From: UBA1756 sp045627805
GTDB lineage: Bacteria > Bacteroidota > Bacteroidia > Bacteroidales > WCHB1-69
Direction: 5' to 3'
NCBI GenBank assembly: GCA_045627805.1
Contig: JAZQOJ010000159.1
Coordinates: 1 to 5,332, forward strand
DNA length: 5,332 bases
Part shown: piece after piece, positions 1 through 5,156 of the stretch
Layout: every line of letters starts with the position of its first letter
How positions within the stretch are numbered: position 1 is the stretch's first letter
Program-made: the position numbers and the translations under genes
The notes under the pieces: model-generated
What the model saw: the letters and a program-made list of their open reading frames with translations, nothing else
Told to the model about the DNA's origin: nothing
Databases searched by the model: none

Positions 1-18
1 CCGCAGGCGGCATTCGTC
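1..18 (+). repeat. Fragment of the modular repeat, cut by the window edge
   Basis: The bases GCAGGCGGCATTCGTC match the spacer plus first 8-mer of the cassette at 1505-1617 (CAGGCGGCATTCG is shared exactly with 1534-1546). After a single 8-mer (CATTCGTC, 11-18) the sequence switches to a heptamer array rather than continuing into more 8-mers and the invariant tail. The rest of this copy lies outside the window. Confidence 0.6.
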
Positions 19-20
19 CC

Positions 21-47
21 AAGTCCCAAGTCTCAAGTCCCAAGTCT
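21..47 (+). repeat. Heptamer tandem array (AAGTCYC) at the kinase stop codon
   Basis: Four consecutive units are AAGTCCC (21-27), AAGTCTC (28-34), AAGTCCC (35-41) and a six-base AAGTCT (42-47). The last overlaps the kinase stop codon (46-48) by two bases, so the array reaches exactly the end of the coding region. A 14-base inverted match lies upstream of the kinase at 1477-1490. Confidence 0.85.
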
Positions 48-1425
48 ATTTCCGCTCCCACAGCCCCGTCGCGTCGTTGATCTCCCAGTGTTTCACCTCG
101 TTCAACTGCAACGAGTCGCACGCGCGATTGTATTGCTCCCGCGTGATTTCGCCGCGATCCATTCGGTCCTTCAGCTCGAAGCGCAACTCCTCCGCCGACG
201 GGAATCTTTTACACAAAGCATAGCTCTTTTGGGAATAACGCTGTTGCAGAACAAGATAATAGCTGTAAAAAGTGTGGTAGAAGTCTGATTTTTCGGGAAT
301 TCCCTCCAACAGCGGGCGCAGCACCTCACGCTCCGCCTTTACGCTCCGGTTGTACGCCAGATACCGCGGCACGATGTCGTTGGCGTAACTGCTGTGCTGC
401 AACTCCTGCAAAAACGGTTGGTAAAATTGCTCCATCCGTTTCTCCAACTCGTCCATCTTCGCTTGCTGTTCATCGGTTGCGTTCGCCACATCCACGACGG
501 GTTGGGAAATCGGGGCGGTGGATTGGGAATCGGTGGCTGGCACGGAATCCAATTGCTTTTCTGTTACGGGAAGTGTTTGTGGCTCAACGGTTTCCGATTT
601 CTGCTTTGGCCATAAAATCCAAGTCCCAATCGCAAGTGCGGCCAAGAGGCAGAAGGCCACGAAAAATCCGGCAATCAGTTTGTGGCGCTGGTTGCGTTTC
701 AGCAGTTGTCGAATTTTGGCGACGTTGGCGGGACGGTGGTCGGGCAGCGCCTGCGTACAGCGGCGGGCCAAAGAGCGATAGCGGCGCGGGAAGTGGAACT
801 CCAGTATCTTCCCGAAAGCGTAAATGTCGGTGCGGCAGTCGGTGGAAGCGCCGTCCTGCAACTGTTCGGGCGCGGCATACACGAGCGTGCCCGCGGGCTG
901 TTTCAACTGCGCGTAGTCGTCGGCGTCGGCCAAACCGAAGTCGATGATTTTCACGTAGTTGCCGTTGTGCGCGACAAGTATGTTGGAGGGTTTCAGGTCG
1001 CGGTGAACAATCTGTTTGCTGTGGAAATAGTGCATCGCCGCCAGCAATTCGTCCACGATTTTGCGCTGGGTGGCGACCGACGGCGCGGTCTGCAAAAAGC
1101 GGTCAAGCGGAAGTCCATCCACAAACTCCATCACGATACACACGCCCACCACGGGATCTTCCTCCATCGACATCACCGTCGCGATGTTGGGATGGCTGAG
1201 TCCCACGCAGAGGTCGAACTCTTTCCGCAGCAAGTTGCGGTAGGTTTCGTTATCGCGGAATTGCGGCTTCAACCCCTTGAGAATGTGCCACTTGCCGTAG
1301 CGTTTCGCCTTACAGACGACATTGAATCCCTTCGATTGGATTTCTGTATAATCAGAAAATCGCGAATCGATTTTGTCGTCGGGAGTGAGAATGAAGCCGG
1401 AATTGTCGGAAGCACTGTTTTTCAT
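46..1425 (-). CDS. Membrane-anchored Hanks-type Ser/Thr protein kinase
   Basis: This 459-residue protein should transfer phosphate from ATP to Ser/Thr of unknown substrates at the inner face of the membrane. The kinase domain spans about residues 25-243. It shows the ATP-binding Lys50 (HILKGLK), helix-C Glu69, the catalytic loop HRDLKPSN (141-148, Asp143), DFG (162-164), APE (185-187), Asp200 (DIYAFG) and Arg231. The glycine-rich loop is degenerate: around 30-40 there is only SKGFNVVCKA in place of GxGxxG. One membrane segment (about 249-272) is followed by a Pro/Gln/Thr-rich linker (275-320) and a helical, probably periplasmic tail. Residues 412-441 (DRGEITREQYNRAC) resemble a SHOCT motif; no PASTA or TPR repeats are visible. 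ATG at 1425 is the only reasonable start, because an in-frame TAG lies five codons upstream. The gene stands alone, and no terminator is visible after it. The kinase assignment is firm; the substrate and signal are unknown. Confidence 0.93.
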   Translation of the reverse strand: MKNSASDNSGFILTPDDKIDSRFSDYTEIQSKGFNVVCKAKRYGKWHILKGLKPQFRDNETYRNLLRKEFDLCVGLSHPNIATVMSMEEDPVVGVCIVMEFVDGLPLDRFLQTAPSVATQRKIVDELLAAMHYFHSKQIVHRDLKPSNILVAHNGNYVKIIDFGLADADDYAQLKQPAGTLVYAAPEQLQDGASTDCRTDIYAFGKILEFHFPRRYRSLARRCTQALPDHRPANVAKIRQLLKRNQRHKLIAGFFVAFCLLAALAIGTWILWPKQKSETVEPQTLPVTEKQLDSVPATDSQSTAPISQPVVDVANATDEQQAKMDELEKRMEQFYQPFLQELQHSSYANDIVPRYLAYNRSVKAEREVLRPLLEGIPEKSDFYHTFYSYYLVLQQRYSQKSYALCKRFPSAEELRFELKDRMDRGEITREQYNRACDSLQLNEVKHWEINDATGLWERK

Positions 1426-1429
1426 TCGG

Positions 1430-1437
1430 CAAAAATA
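1430..1437 (-). promoter_or_regulatory. Possible -7 box abutting the kinase start codon
   Basis: Minus-strand TATTTTTG fits TAnnTTTG and ends only four bases before the kinase ATG. If used, the mRNA would be leaderless or nearly so. No TTG-type -33 box lies 18-22 bases upstream, so support is limited to the single box. Confidence 0.28.
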
Positions 1438-1465
1438 CTACTTTTCTCAACATAAAAAAGTGATA

Positions 1466-1482
1466 ATAATTATAACAGACTT
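1466..1482 (+). repeat. Left member of a direct repeat flanking modular cassette A
   Basis: ATAATTATAACAGACTT here and ATGATGATAACAGACTT at 1619-1635 agree at 15 of 17 positions, with the last 11 identical. The two lie 153 bases apart and bracket cassette A. They could be a target-site duplication or a segmental duplication; the sequence alone does not decide. Confidence 0.5.
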
Positions 1483-1490
1483 GGGACTTG
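1477..1490 (-). repeat. Inverted two-unit copy of the AAGTCYC heptamer
   Basis: The plus strand reads AGACTTGGGACTTG, the exact reverse complement of bases 20-33 and 34-47. The kinase gene is therefore bracketed by the same heptamer motif in opposite orientations. Confidence 0.7.
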
Positions 1491-1504
1491 AACAACGAGA
1501 ATGA

Positions 1505-1617
1505 AATTTCCTGCGTATTTCTTGTTTACGCCATCAGGCGGCATTCGCCCATTCCACCATTCGGCCCTTCGTCCAATTAACCGTTTAACCGACGTTAACC
1601 GTTTCCACGTCTCATAA
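1505..1617 (+). repeat. Modular repeat cassette, copy A
   Basis: The parts in order are: two 11-mers of type AATTTCCTNNN (1505-1515 and a diverged 1516-1526); a 15-base spacer (1527-1541); four 8-mers CATTCGCC, CATTCCAC, CATTCGGC and CCTTCGTC (1542-1573); and a 42-base tail (1576-1617) that starts ATTAACCGTTTAACCG and ends CACGTCTCATAA. The tail is identical to that of copy B at 2383-2424. The 8-base unit does not keep a reading frame, so the short open frame across it on the minus strand is best taken as spurious. Confidence 0.88.
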
Positions 1618-1618
1618 A

Positions 1619-1635
1619 ATGATGATAACAGACTT
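1619..1635 (+). repeat. Right member of the direct repeat flanking cassette A
   Basis: ATGATGATAACAGACTT matches 1466-1482 at 15 of 17 positions. It begins one base after the invariant tail of cassette A and runs into a small palindrome AGACTTAGTCT (1630-1640). Confidence 0.5.
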
Positions 1636-1641
1636 AGTCTC

Positions 1642-1817
1642 CATTTCAGCAAGAAAATAAACGGCCTGCGAAAGTTGAATTGTTAATTTTTGTCTCTTTC
1701 GCAATTGTGTGTAAACTGAAAAATTATCTACTTGATTGATAATAAGTTAATATTTTTTTGAATTTTTTTTCAATAATTCTTTAAAAATCGATTTTTTGTG
1801 CCTTATATAATAAAATG
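1642..1817. other. AT-rich spacer without a gene
   Basis: Nothing coding is visible in this very AT-rich stretch between cassette A and the inverted-repeat element. It contains an 8-bp inverted repeat (TGCGAAAG at 1667-1674 with CTTTCGCA at 1696-1703, loop of 21) and a perfect 14-base palindrome AAAAATCGATTTTT (1783-1796), plus long T-runs at 1753-1770. No promoter with both boxes is evident on either strand. Confidence 0.6.
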
Positions 1818-1885
1818 GAATTATCCCTTTTAGTCTTGTTGATTTATACGCTGAAAATTCAGGATCTTCCGATAATGGGAATTAT
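1818..1885 (+). repeat. Left terminal inverted repeat of the element
   Basis: The 68 bases begin GAATTATCCCTTTTAG and end GATAATGGGAATTAT. They match the reverse complement of 2421-2489 with three substitutions and one single-base indel. The 10-mer GGAATTATCC occurs at the outer edge (1817-1826) and again at the inner edge (1878-1887), so each terminus carries its own subterminal repeat. Confidence 0.93.
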
Positions 1886-1938
1886 CCGCACTGCGGGATA
1901 TCCACTCAGCACATCGCAAGTCTTGAATTGTCAGTTCA

Positions 1939-1988
1939 CGGCTGTTCAACTTTCTTTTTTTCTTGAGAAAAAGAAAGTTGAACAGCCG
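1939..1988 (+). repeat. Perfect 21-bp hairpin with 8-base loop
   Basis: Bases 1939-1959 pair completely with 1968-1988 around the loop TTCTTGAG (1960-1967). The outer part CGGCTGTTCAACTTTC is GC-containing; the inner part is five T-A pairs. No T-run follows on either strand, so it is unlikely to be an ordinary terminator. Perfect pairing over 21 bp implies either recent origin or selection for the structure. Confidence 0.88.
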
Positions 1989-2084
1989 CGAGTAAGCGAG
2001 CAAAAAGAAAGCTTGCTTGCTTTTTCGAGCGAAAGCGGCTTATTAAAAGAAAACTCGCTTTTCCGCTGCTGCCTCGCTTCCCAA

Positions 2085-2200
2085 CAAAAACGGTCGCTGC
2101 TCCGCTGTGCGAGCCCAAACTTACAAAACGGATGCTTGGCCGCAATCCGTTTTGCTTCAAACAAGGCCTCGCACGGGCGCTCCGCATCTCCTCGTTTTTG
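2085..2200. repeat. Nested palindromic core of the element
   Basis: Three arms are nested: CAAAAACG (2085-2092) with CGTTTTTG (2193-2200), GTGCGAG (2107-2113) with CTCGCAC (2168-2174), and CAAAACGGAT (2124-2133) with ATCCGTTTTG (2145-2154). Together they would let either strand fold into one long, interrupted stem. Stop codons are rare here in several frames, which creates misleading open frames on both strands. Confidence 0.65.
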
Positions 2201-2238
2201 TAAGGAAACCGAGCCAAAGGCGGCTGCAGTCGGACTAT

Positions 2239-2278
2239 CTTTTCCATTGTTATTTCATTATGAAACAGCAAGGAAAAG
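2239..2278 (+). repeat. Imperfect hairpin next to cassette B
   Basis: CTTTTCC (2239-2245) pairs with GGAAAAG (2272-2278), TTG (2247-2249) with CAA (2269-2271), and TTTCA (2253-2257) with TGAAA (2261-2265) around a three-base loop, with small internal mismatches between the segments. Confidence 0.6.
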
Positions 2279-2281
2279 AAA

Positions 2282-2424
2282 AATTTCCTGATAATTTCCT
2301 CGAAATTTCCTGCGAATTTCCTCTATCACGCCGAACGCGGCATTCGTCCATTCCACCATTCGCCCATTCGTCCATTCATCCCATTAACCGTTTAACCGAC
2401 GTTAACCGTTTCCACGTCTCATAA
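2282..2424 (+). repeat. Modular repeat cassette, copy B (inside the element)
   Basis: Four perfectly phased 11-mers (AATTTCCTGAT, AATTTCCTCGA, AATTTCCTGCG, AATTTCCTCTA; 2282-2325) are followed by a 15-base spacer (2326-2340), five 8-mers (CATTCGTC, CATTCCAC, CATTCGCC, CATTCGTC, CATTCATC; 2341-2380) and the 42-base tail (2383-2424). Compared with copy A it has two more 11-mers and exactly one more 8-mer, while the spacer length and tail are unchanged. Confidence 0.9.
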
Positions 2425-2489
2425 TTCCCATTATCGGAAGATTCTAAAATTTTCAGCGTACAAATCAACAAGACTAAAAGGGATAATTC
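2421..2489 (-). repeat. Right terminal inverted repeat of the element
   Basis: The 69 bases are the reverse complement of 1818-1885 apart from three substitutions and one indel. The repeat overlaps the last four bases (ATAA) of the invariant tail of cassette B and stops about 30 bases before the operon terminator at 2519. Confidence 0.93.
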
Positions 2490-2518
2490 TGTTTTTTTTG
2501 AAAACGGAATTCTGAAAT

Positions 2519-2551
2519 AAAAAAAGCGGAACTGAGAAGTCCCGCTTTTTT
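2519..2551 (-). terminator. Intrinsic terminator of the yraN-gcvH operon
   Basis: The bases form a stem from 2520-2533 pairing with 2538-2551 around a four-base loop (2534-2537). The core is GCGG/CCGC with AAAAAA/TTTTTT beneath it and one A-C mismatch at 2530/2541. Read on the minus strand, the GC-rich stem is followed by a run of seven T, as expected for Rho-independent termination 17 bases after the gcvH stop codon. A-runs on one side and T-runs on the other mean it could also work on the plus strand, insulating the operon from the repeat region. Confidence 0.88.
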
Positions 2552-2568
2552 ATGCCCAACAATTGAAA

Positions 2569-2943
2569 TTATTTGATGAGGTCAGCGTATTGAGCAGCGT
2601 TCAGCAAGCTGTCGGCTTCGGCAACGTTGGTGGGTCTGATTTTGATAATCCAACCAGCTTCGTACGGGTCGGAGTTGATGAGAGCGGGGTTGGCTTCCAA
2701 TTCTTCGTTGAATTCAACGATTTCGCCACCGATGGGGAGCATAAGGTCGGAAACGGTCTTAACGGCTTCGATGGAACCGAAAACCTCGTTCTGTTCAATC
2801 GTTTCTTCCACGGTGTCAACGTCAACAAAGACAATGTCGCCCAATTGTTCAGCAGCGTAAGCGGTGATGCCTACGTATGCGAATTCGCCATCTAATTTCA
2901 ACCATTCGTGGTCGTTGGAATACTTTAAATTTTCGGGAATCAT
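2569..2943 (-). CDS. gcvH: Glycine cleavage system H protein (lipoyl carrier)
   Basis: GcvH carries a lipoyl group that moves the aminomethyl intermediate of glycine between the P, T and L proteins in the cytoplasm. At 124 residues it has the usual length. The opening IPENLKYSNDHEW is the classic start of the family. GITAYAAEQLGDIVFVD (25-41) is the first half of the lipoyl fold, and the modified lysine is Lys62 in GSIEAVKTVSDL, followed by the PIGGEIVEFNEELE strand and the PYEAGWIIKI segment. It is the last gene of the operon: 33 bases separate it from frr, no promoter box is visible in the gap, and a terminator lies just downstream. No gcvT, gcvP or lipoate ligase gene and no glycine riboswitch is present in the window. 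In some bacteria GcvH also serves as a lipoyl relay to other enzymes; that is possible here but not shown. The identity is certain by motif. Confidence 0.97.
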   Translation of the reverse strand: MIPENLKYSNDHEWLKLDGEFAYVGITAYAAEQLGDIVFVDVDTVEETIEQNEVFGSIEAVKTVSDLMLPIGGEIVEFNEELEANPALINSDPYEAGWIIKIRPTNVAEADSLLNAAQYADLIK

Positions 2944-2976
2944 AATACTAATTTTATTAAGTGAATAATGAATTTG

Positions 2977-3540
2977 TTATACGGTCATAATTTCTTTCTC
3001 CTTCATTTCCGCCATTTTGTCGAGTTTAGCGATGGAATCGTCGGTGAGTTTTTGGATGTCGGCTTCCAGTTTCTTCACTTCGTCTTCAGGGATGCCATTG
3101 TCTTTCAACTTTTTAGCGGTATCGTTGGCAGTGCGGCGAATATTGCGAACCGTAACCTTGTGTTGTTCGGTTTCTTGCTTCACTTTCTTCACCAATTCCT
3201 TGCGGCGTTCCTCTGTGAGGGCGGGAACCACGATGCGGATGAATTCGCCATTGTTTTGCGGTGTGAAGCCGAGGTTGGCAGCCAGAATCGCCTTCTCGAT
3301 GATGGGCAGCATATTTCTTTCCCAGGGCTGAATCACAATCTGGCGGGCGTCGGGCGTGCTGATGTTGCCGACTTGCTCAACGGGAGTGGGATTTCCGTAA
3401 TAGTCAACCTTCAAACCTTCCAGCATCTGCGGATTGGCCTTCCCTGCGCGGACTTTCTGTAAGTCTTTATCAAAAGCCACGATGGCGGCATTCATACTGT
3501 CTTTTGCTTGGTCCAAGCATTTTTTTGTTTCTTCGCTCAT
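2977..3540 (-). CDS. frr: Ribosome recycling factor
   Basis: RRF acts with EF-G to split the post-termination 70S ribosome and free mRNA and tRNA. The 187-residue length matches the family (about 185). Diagnostic segments are VRAGKANP (30-37, including Arg31), the hinge and domain II region with YYGNPTPVEQVGNIS (47-61) and TPDARQIVIQPWERN (62-76), NNGEFIRIVVPALTEERRKEL (97-116), RNIRR (132-136) and the C-terminal EKEIMTV. Domain I is the long three-helix bundle formed by the two ends; domain II lies about 31-105. The start at 3540 gives MSEETKKCL, as expected for the family. It follows the 2TM gene after 35 bases and precedes gcvH by 33 bases, in the common pyrH-to-frr order but with one gene inserted between them. 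Confidence 0.98.
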   Translation of the reverse strand: MSEETKKCLDQAKDSMNAAIVAFDKDLQKVRAGKANPQMLEGLKVDYYGNPTPVEQVGNISTPDARQIVIQPWERNMLPIIEKAILAANLGFTPQNNGEFIRIVVPALTEERRKELVKKVKQETEQHKVTVRNIRRTANDTAKKLKDNGIPEDEVKKLEADIQKLTDDSIAKLDKMAEMKEKEIMTV

Positions 3541-3575
3541 AAATGATATGGGTTATTTGTCGTTTTTTTGAATTT

Positions 3576-3947
3576 TTAGTTTCTGTTTTCCTCTTTCAGT
3601 TCGTCGCGCAACGCTTTCTTTGCCTCGATTTCCTTTTGCAACTGCTTGATTTCCTTGTCAATCATAGAGTTGTTGAATTTATAGACAAACAAAACGTGAA
3701 AAACGACGATGATGGTCCACAATGCCGTGACGAGAATGATAAACTTGAGGAAGGTCATTCCTCCTTTCACAACTTCTTCCGCAGTAGTCGGCTCGGTAGC
3801 GCGAAAGAGGAACAGGTAAAGCACCCAAAGAATGAGCATTGAGAGCACATAAATGGCGATATGGCATTTGCAGCGGGTGCGTTGGGCTGCTTTTCTGTAA
3901 ATCTTGGGGTCAACTAACTGACCATCTTCAGTAACTTTTCCTTCCAT
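3576..3947 (-). CDS. 2TM-domain membrane protein with coiled-coil tail
   Basis: A 123-residue protein of unknown function. A short charged N terminus leads into two hydrophobic helices, about 29-48 (HIAIYVLSMLILWVLYLFLF) and 67-88 (LKFIILVTALWTIIVVFHVL). A loop of about 18 residues joins them, so both ends probably face the cytoplasm. The His29/Tyr33 pair at the head of helix 1 and His84 near the end of helix 2 resemble the 2TM domain found in many Bacteroidota proteins; this is a pattern match by eye. Residues 95-122 are rich in Lys, Glu and Leu with heptad-like spacing (DKEIKQLQKEIEAKKALRDEL), suggesting a coiled coil. The gene begins 7 bases after the pyrH stop, so the two are surely co-transcribed and perhaps translationally coupled. 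It separates pyrH from frr. There is no signal peptide and no catalytic motif. Confidence 0.85.
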   Translation of the reverse strand: MEGKVTEDGQLVDPKIYRKAAQRTRCKCHIAIYVLSMLILWVLYLFLFRATEPTTAEEVVKGGMTFLKFIILVTALWTIIVVFHVLFVYKFNNSMIDKEIKQLQKEIEAKKALRDELKEENRN

Positions 3948-3954
3948 TGGGATT

Positions 3955-4668
3955 CTATTTTTTGTTATTGCATAAAGTTCCTATCTCTTTACCTTCCAGT
4001 ACTTTGCGAAGATTTCCAGGCACATTTGCGTTGTAAACGTAAAGTGGCATATCGTTATCTTTGCAGATGGTGAAGGCGGTGAGGTCCATAATTTTGAGGT
4101 GCTTTTCGTAGGCCTCGGTGTAAGTGATGTGGGAGAATTTGGTAGCGGTGGGGTCTTTTTCCGGGTCGGCGGTATAAACGCCGTCCACGCGGGTTCCTTT
4201 AAGCAGGAGGTCGGCTTTGATTTCCACAGCGCGGAGTGCGGCGCCGGAGTCGGTGGTGAAGAACGGATTGCCCGTGCCACCGCCCAAGATTACCACATAT
4301 CCCTCTTCCAAATAGCGGACTGCGTTTTTGAAGAAAATCTTTTCGGTAACACCCTCAATGGCGAGCGATGTCAACACCTTGACTTTCACATTGTTTTCTT
4401 CCAAAACTCCTTGCAATGCCATCGCATTGATGATGGTGGCGAGCATCCCCATATAGTCGCCTTGTCGGCGGTCGAAGCCCTTGGAGGCACCGTTGACACC
4501 GCGGAAAATGTTTCCACCGCCAATCACAACGCCCACTTGCACGCCCATTTCTATGGCCGTTCGGATTTCAGAAGCAAAATGACTTACAGCGGCGTAGTTG
4601 ATACCATAACCATCCTCTCCCATAAGGGATTCTCCGCTGAGTTTCAATAAGATACGTTTATACTGCAT
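3955..4668 (-). CDS. pyrH: UMP kinase (uridylate kinase)
   Basis: PyrH phosphorylates UMP to UDP with ATP, the committed step toward UTP and CTP; in characterised bacteria it is a cytoplasmic hexamer, often activated by GTP and inhibited by UTP. The 237-residue length is typical of the bacterial amino-acid-kinase-fold enzyme. Visible motifs are KLSGESLMG (9-17, phosphate-binding Lys9), GGGNIFRG (50-57), the UMP-binding RRQGDYMGMLAT (67-78), GGTGNPFFTTDSGAALRA (130-147) and the nucleotide-binding KGTRVDGVYTADP (157-169). The start at 4668 places KRILLKLSGES at the normal distance from the N terminus. The gene lies 65 bases downstream of yraN, a gap that may hold a second promoter, and only 7 bases before the 2TM gene. 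Confidence 0.98.
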   Translation of the reverse strand: MQYKRILLKLSGESLMGEDGYGINYAAVSHFASEIRTAIEMGVQVGVVIGGGNIFRGVNGASKGFDRRQGDYMGMLATIINAMALQGVLEENNVKVKVLTSLAIEGVTEKIFFKNAVRYLEEGYVVILGGGTGNPFFTTDSGAALRAVEIKADLLLKGTRVDGVYTADPEKDPTATKFSHITYTEAYEKHLKIMDLTAFTICKDNDMPLYVYNANVPGNLRKVLEGKEIGTLCNNKK

Positions 4669-4684
4669 ATTATTAATTTGGTTG

Positions 4685-4718
4685 CAAATTTAAACCAAAT
4701 TTCTTAATAATACGCAAT
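4685..4718 (-). promoter_or_regulatory. Possible internal promoter before pyrH
   Basis: In the 65-base gap between yraN and pyrH, minus-strand TAAATTTG (4685-4692) matches the -7 consensus TAnnTTTG. ATTG (4715-4718) lies 22 bases upstream, slightly longer than ideal. The transcript would start around 4679, about ten bases before the pyrH ATG. An extra promoter would let the essential pyrH and frr be expressed independently of yraN. The AT-rich setting raises the chance of a random match. Confidence 0.45.
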
Positions 4719-4733
4719 AATTTGCATTTTTAC

Positions 4734-5096
4734 CTACCATTTTGGCGAATAGGCATCCTTGATATGTTCCAATTGCGTGCCCTGCCTGTTTTGAATGACG
4801 GTAATGATGTCGAAACGCACTTCGTTGGGACAGTTGTTGCGCATAACATAGCTGTTGGCTGCCCGAATGAGATTTTTCTGTTTTTGTTGATTCACAGCTT
4901 GTTGCGGCGCAGTAATCGCATCAGAGGAGCGTGACTTCACCTCCACGAAAACCAAGATGTTTTGGTCGAGTGCGATGATGTCCACTTCCAGATGGCTTGT
5001 CCGCCAATTGGTTTCCAAAATGGTGTAATTCTGTTCAAGCAAGTAGGTGCGAGCTCTTTCTTCACCCGCGTTTCCGGTTTGTTGTTGTTCGGTCAT
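4734..5096 (-). CDS. yraN: UPF0102 (YraN) family nuclease-fold protein
   Basis: A 120-residue member of the UPF0102/YraN family, which has a restriction-endonuclease-like (PD-(D/E)xK) fold and is often linked to DNA metabolism, though no role is settled. The family signature is intact: TGNAGEERARTYLLEQ (7-22), the strand LEVDIIA (36-42) with Glu37 and Asp39, and VFVEVKSRSS (49-58) with Glu52 and Lys54, which would complete the metal site. These are followed by the AVNQQKQKNLIRAANSYV helix (67-84) and VRFDIITV (93-100). The usual GEIDIIA is LEVDIIA here, a conservative change. It is the first gene of the operon, with a good promoter about 60 bases upstream of ATG, and precedes pyrH by 65 bases. 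Family membership is clear; function is inferred from fold only. Confidence 0.94.
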   Translation of the reverse strand: MTEQQQTGNAGEERARTYLLEQNYTILETNWRTSHLEVDIIALDQNILVFVEVKSRSSDAITAPQQAVNQQKQKNLIRAANSYVMRNNCPNEVRFDIITVIQNRQGTQLEHIKDAYSPKW

Positions 5097-5156
5097 AATA
5101 TATTAGTTTGAAATGAGTTGCTGAGTCGTTTGGAATTGCCGGAAGGAAATCCGCTG

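Larger units (their letters stand above)
1818..2489. mobile_element. 672-base inverted-repeat-bounded element without transposase (MITE-like)
   Basis: Long terminal inverted repeats (1818-1885 and 2421-2489) bound a structured interior: a perfect hairpin (1939-1988), a low-stop segment with nested palindromes (about 1990-2235), a second hairpin (2239-2278) and modular cassette B (2282-2424) running into the right terminus. No transposase or other recognisable protein is encoded. Several overlapping open frames on both strands give low-complexity, Lys/Arg/Ser-rich peptides with no family resemblance. No long target-site duplication is seen; the dinucleotide TG adjoins both ends (1816-1817 and 2490-2491), which may be chance. 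The architecture fits a non-autonomous element or a large inverted-repeat cassette; actual mobility is inference. Confidence 0.6.

Noticed and set aside
682..1455. A 257-residue plus-strand open frame opposite the kinase gene
   Set aside because: It mirrors the kinase coding strand, whose protein has all catalytic motifs; the opposite-strand product resembles nothing known.
1470..1652. A 60-residue minus-strand open frame across cassette A
   Set aside because: It is the translation of the repeat cassette. The related copy B differs by one 8-base unit, which breaks the frame, so protein coding is not conserved.
1939..1988. Hairpin considered as an intrinsic terminator
   Set aside because: No T-run follows the stem on either strand, and no gene ends next to it.
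1815..2291. Long open frames on both strands (up to 158 and 111 residues) across the element interior
   Set aside because: They overlap each other on opposite strands, run through hairpin arms and terminal repeats, give peptides of biased composition without any recognisable motif, and lack promoters. They are best explained by few stop codons in a structured repeat.
2282..2380. Tandem arrays considered as a CRISPR
   Set aside because: Units are 8 or 11 bases and directly adjacent, without unique spacers of 25-40 bases, and no cas gene is near.
1426..2568. tRNA or other classical RNA gene in the gene-free region
   Set aside because: No cloverleaf, TTCGA-type T-loop with matching arms, or known RNA motif was recognised by eye; the visible hairpins belong to the repeats.
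2944..2976. Glycine riboswitch or separate promoter upstream of gcvH
   Set aside because: The gap from frr is only 33 bases, too short for the riboswitch, and no TAnnTTTG box is present.
4099..4650. A 183-residue plus-strand open frame opposite pyrH
   Set aside because: The minus-strand protein is an intact UMP kinase; this frame is its shadow.
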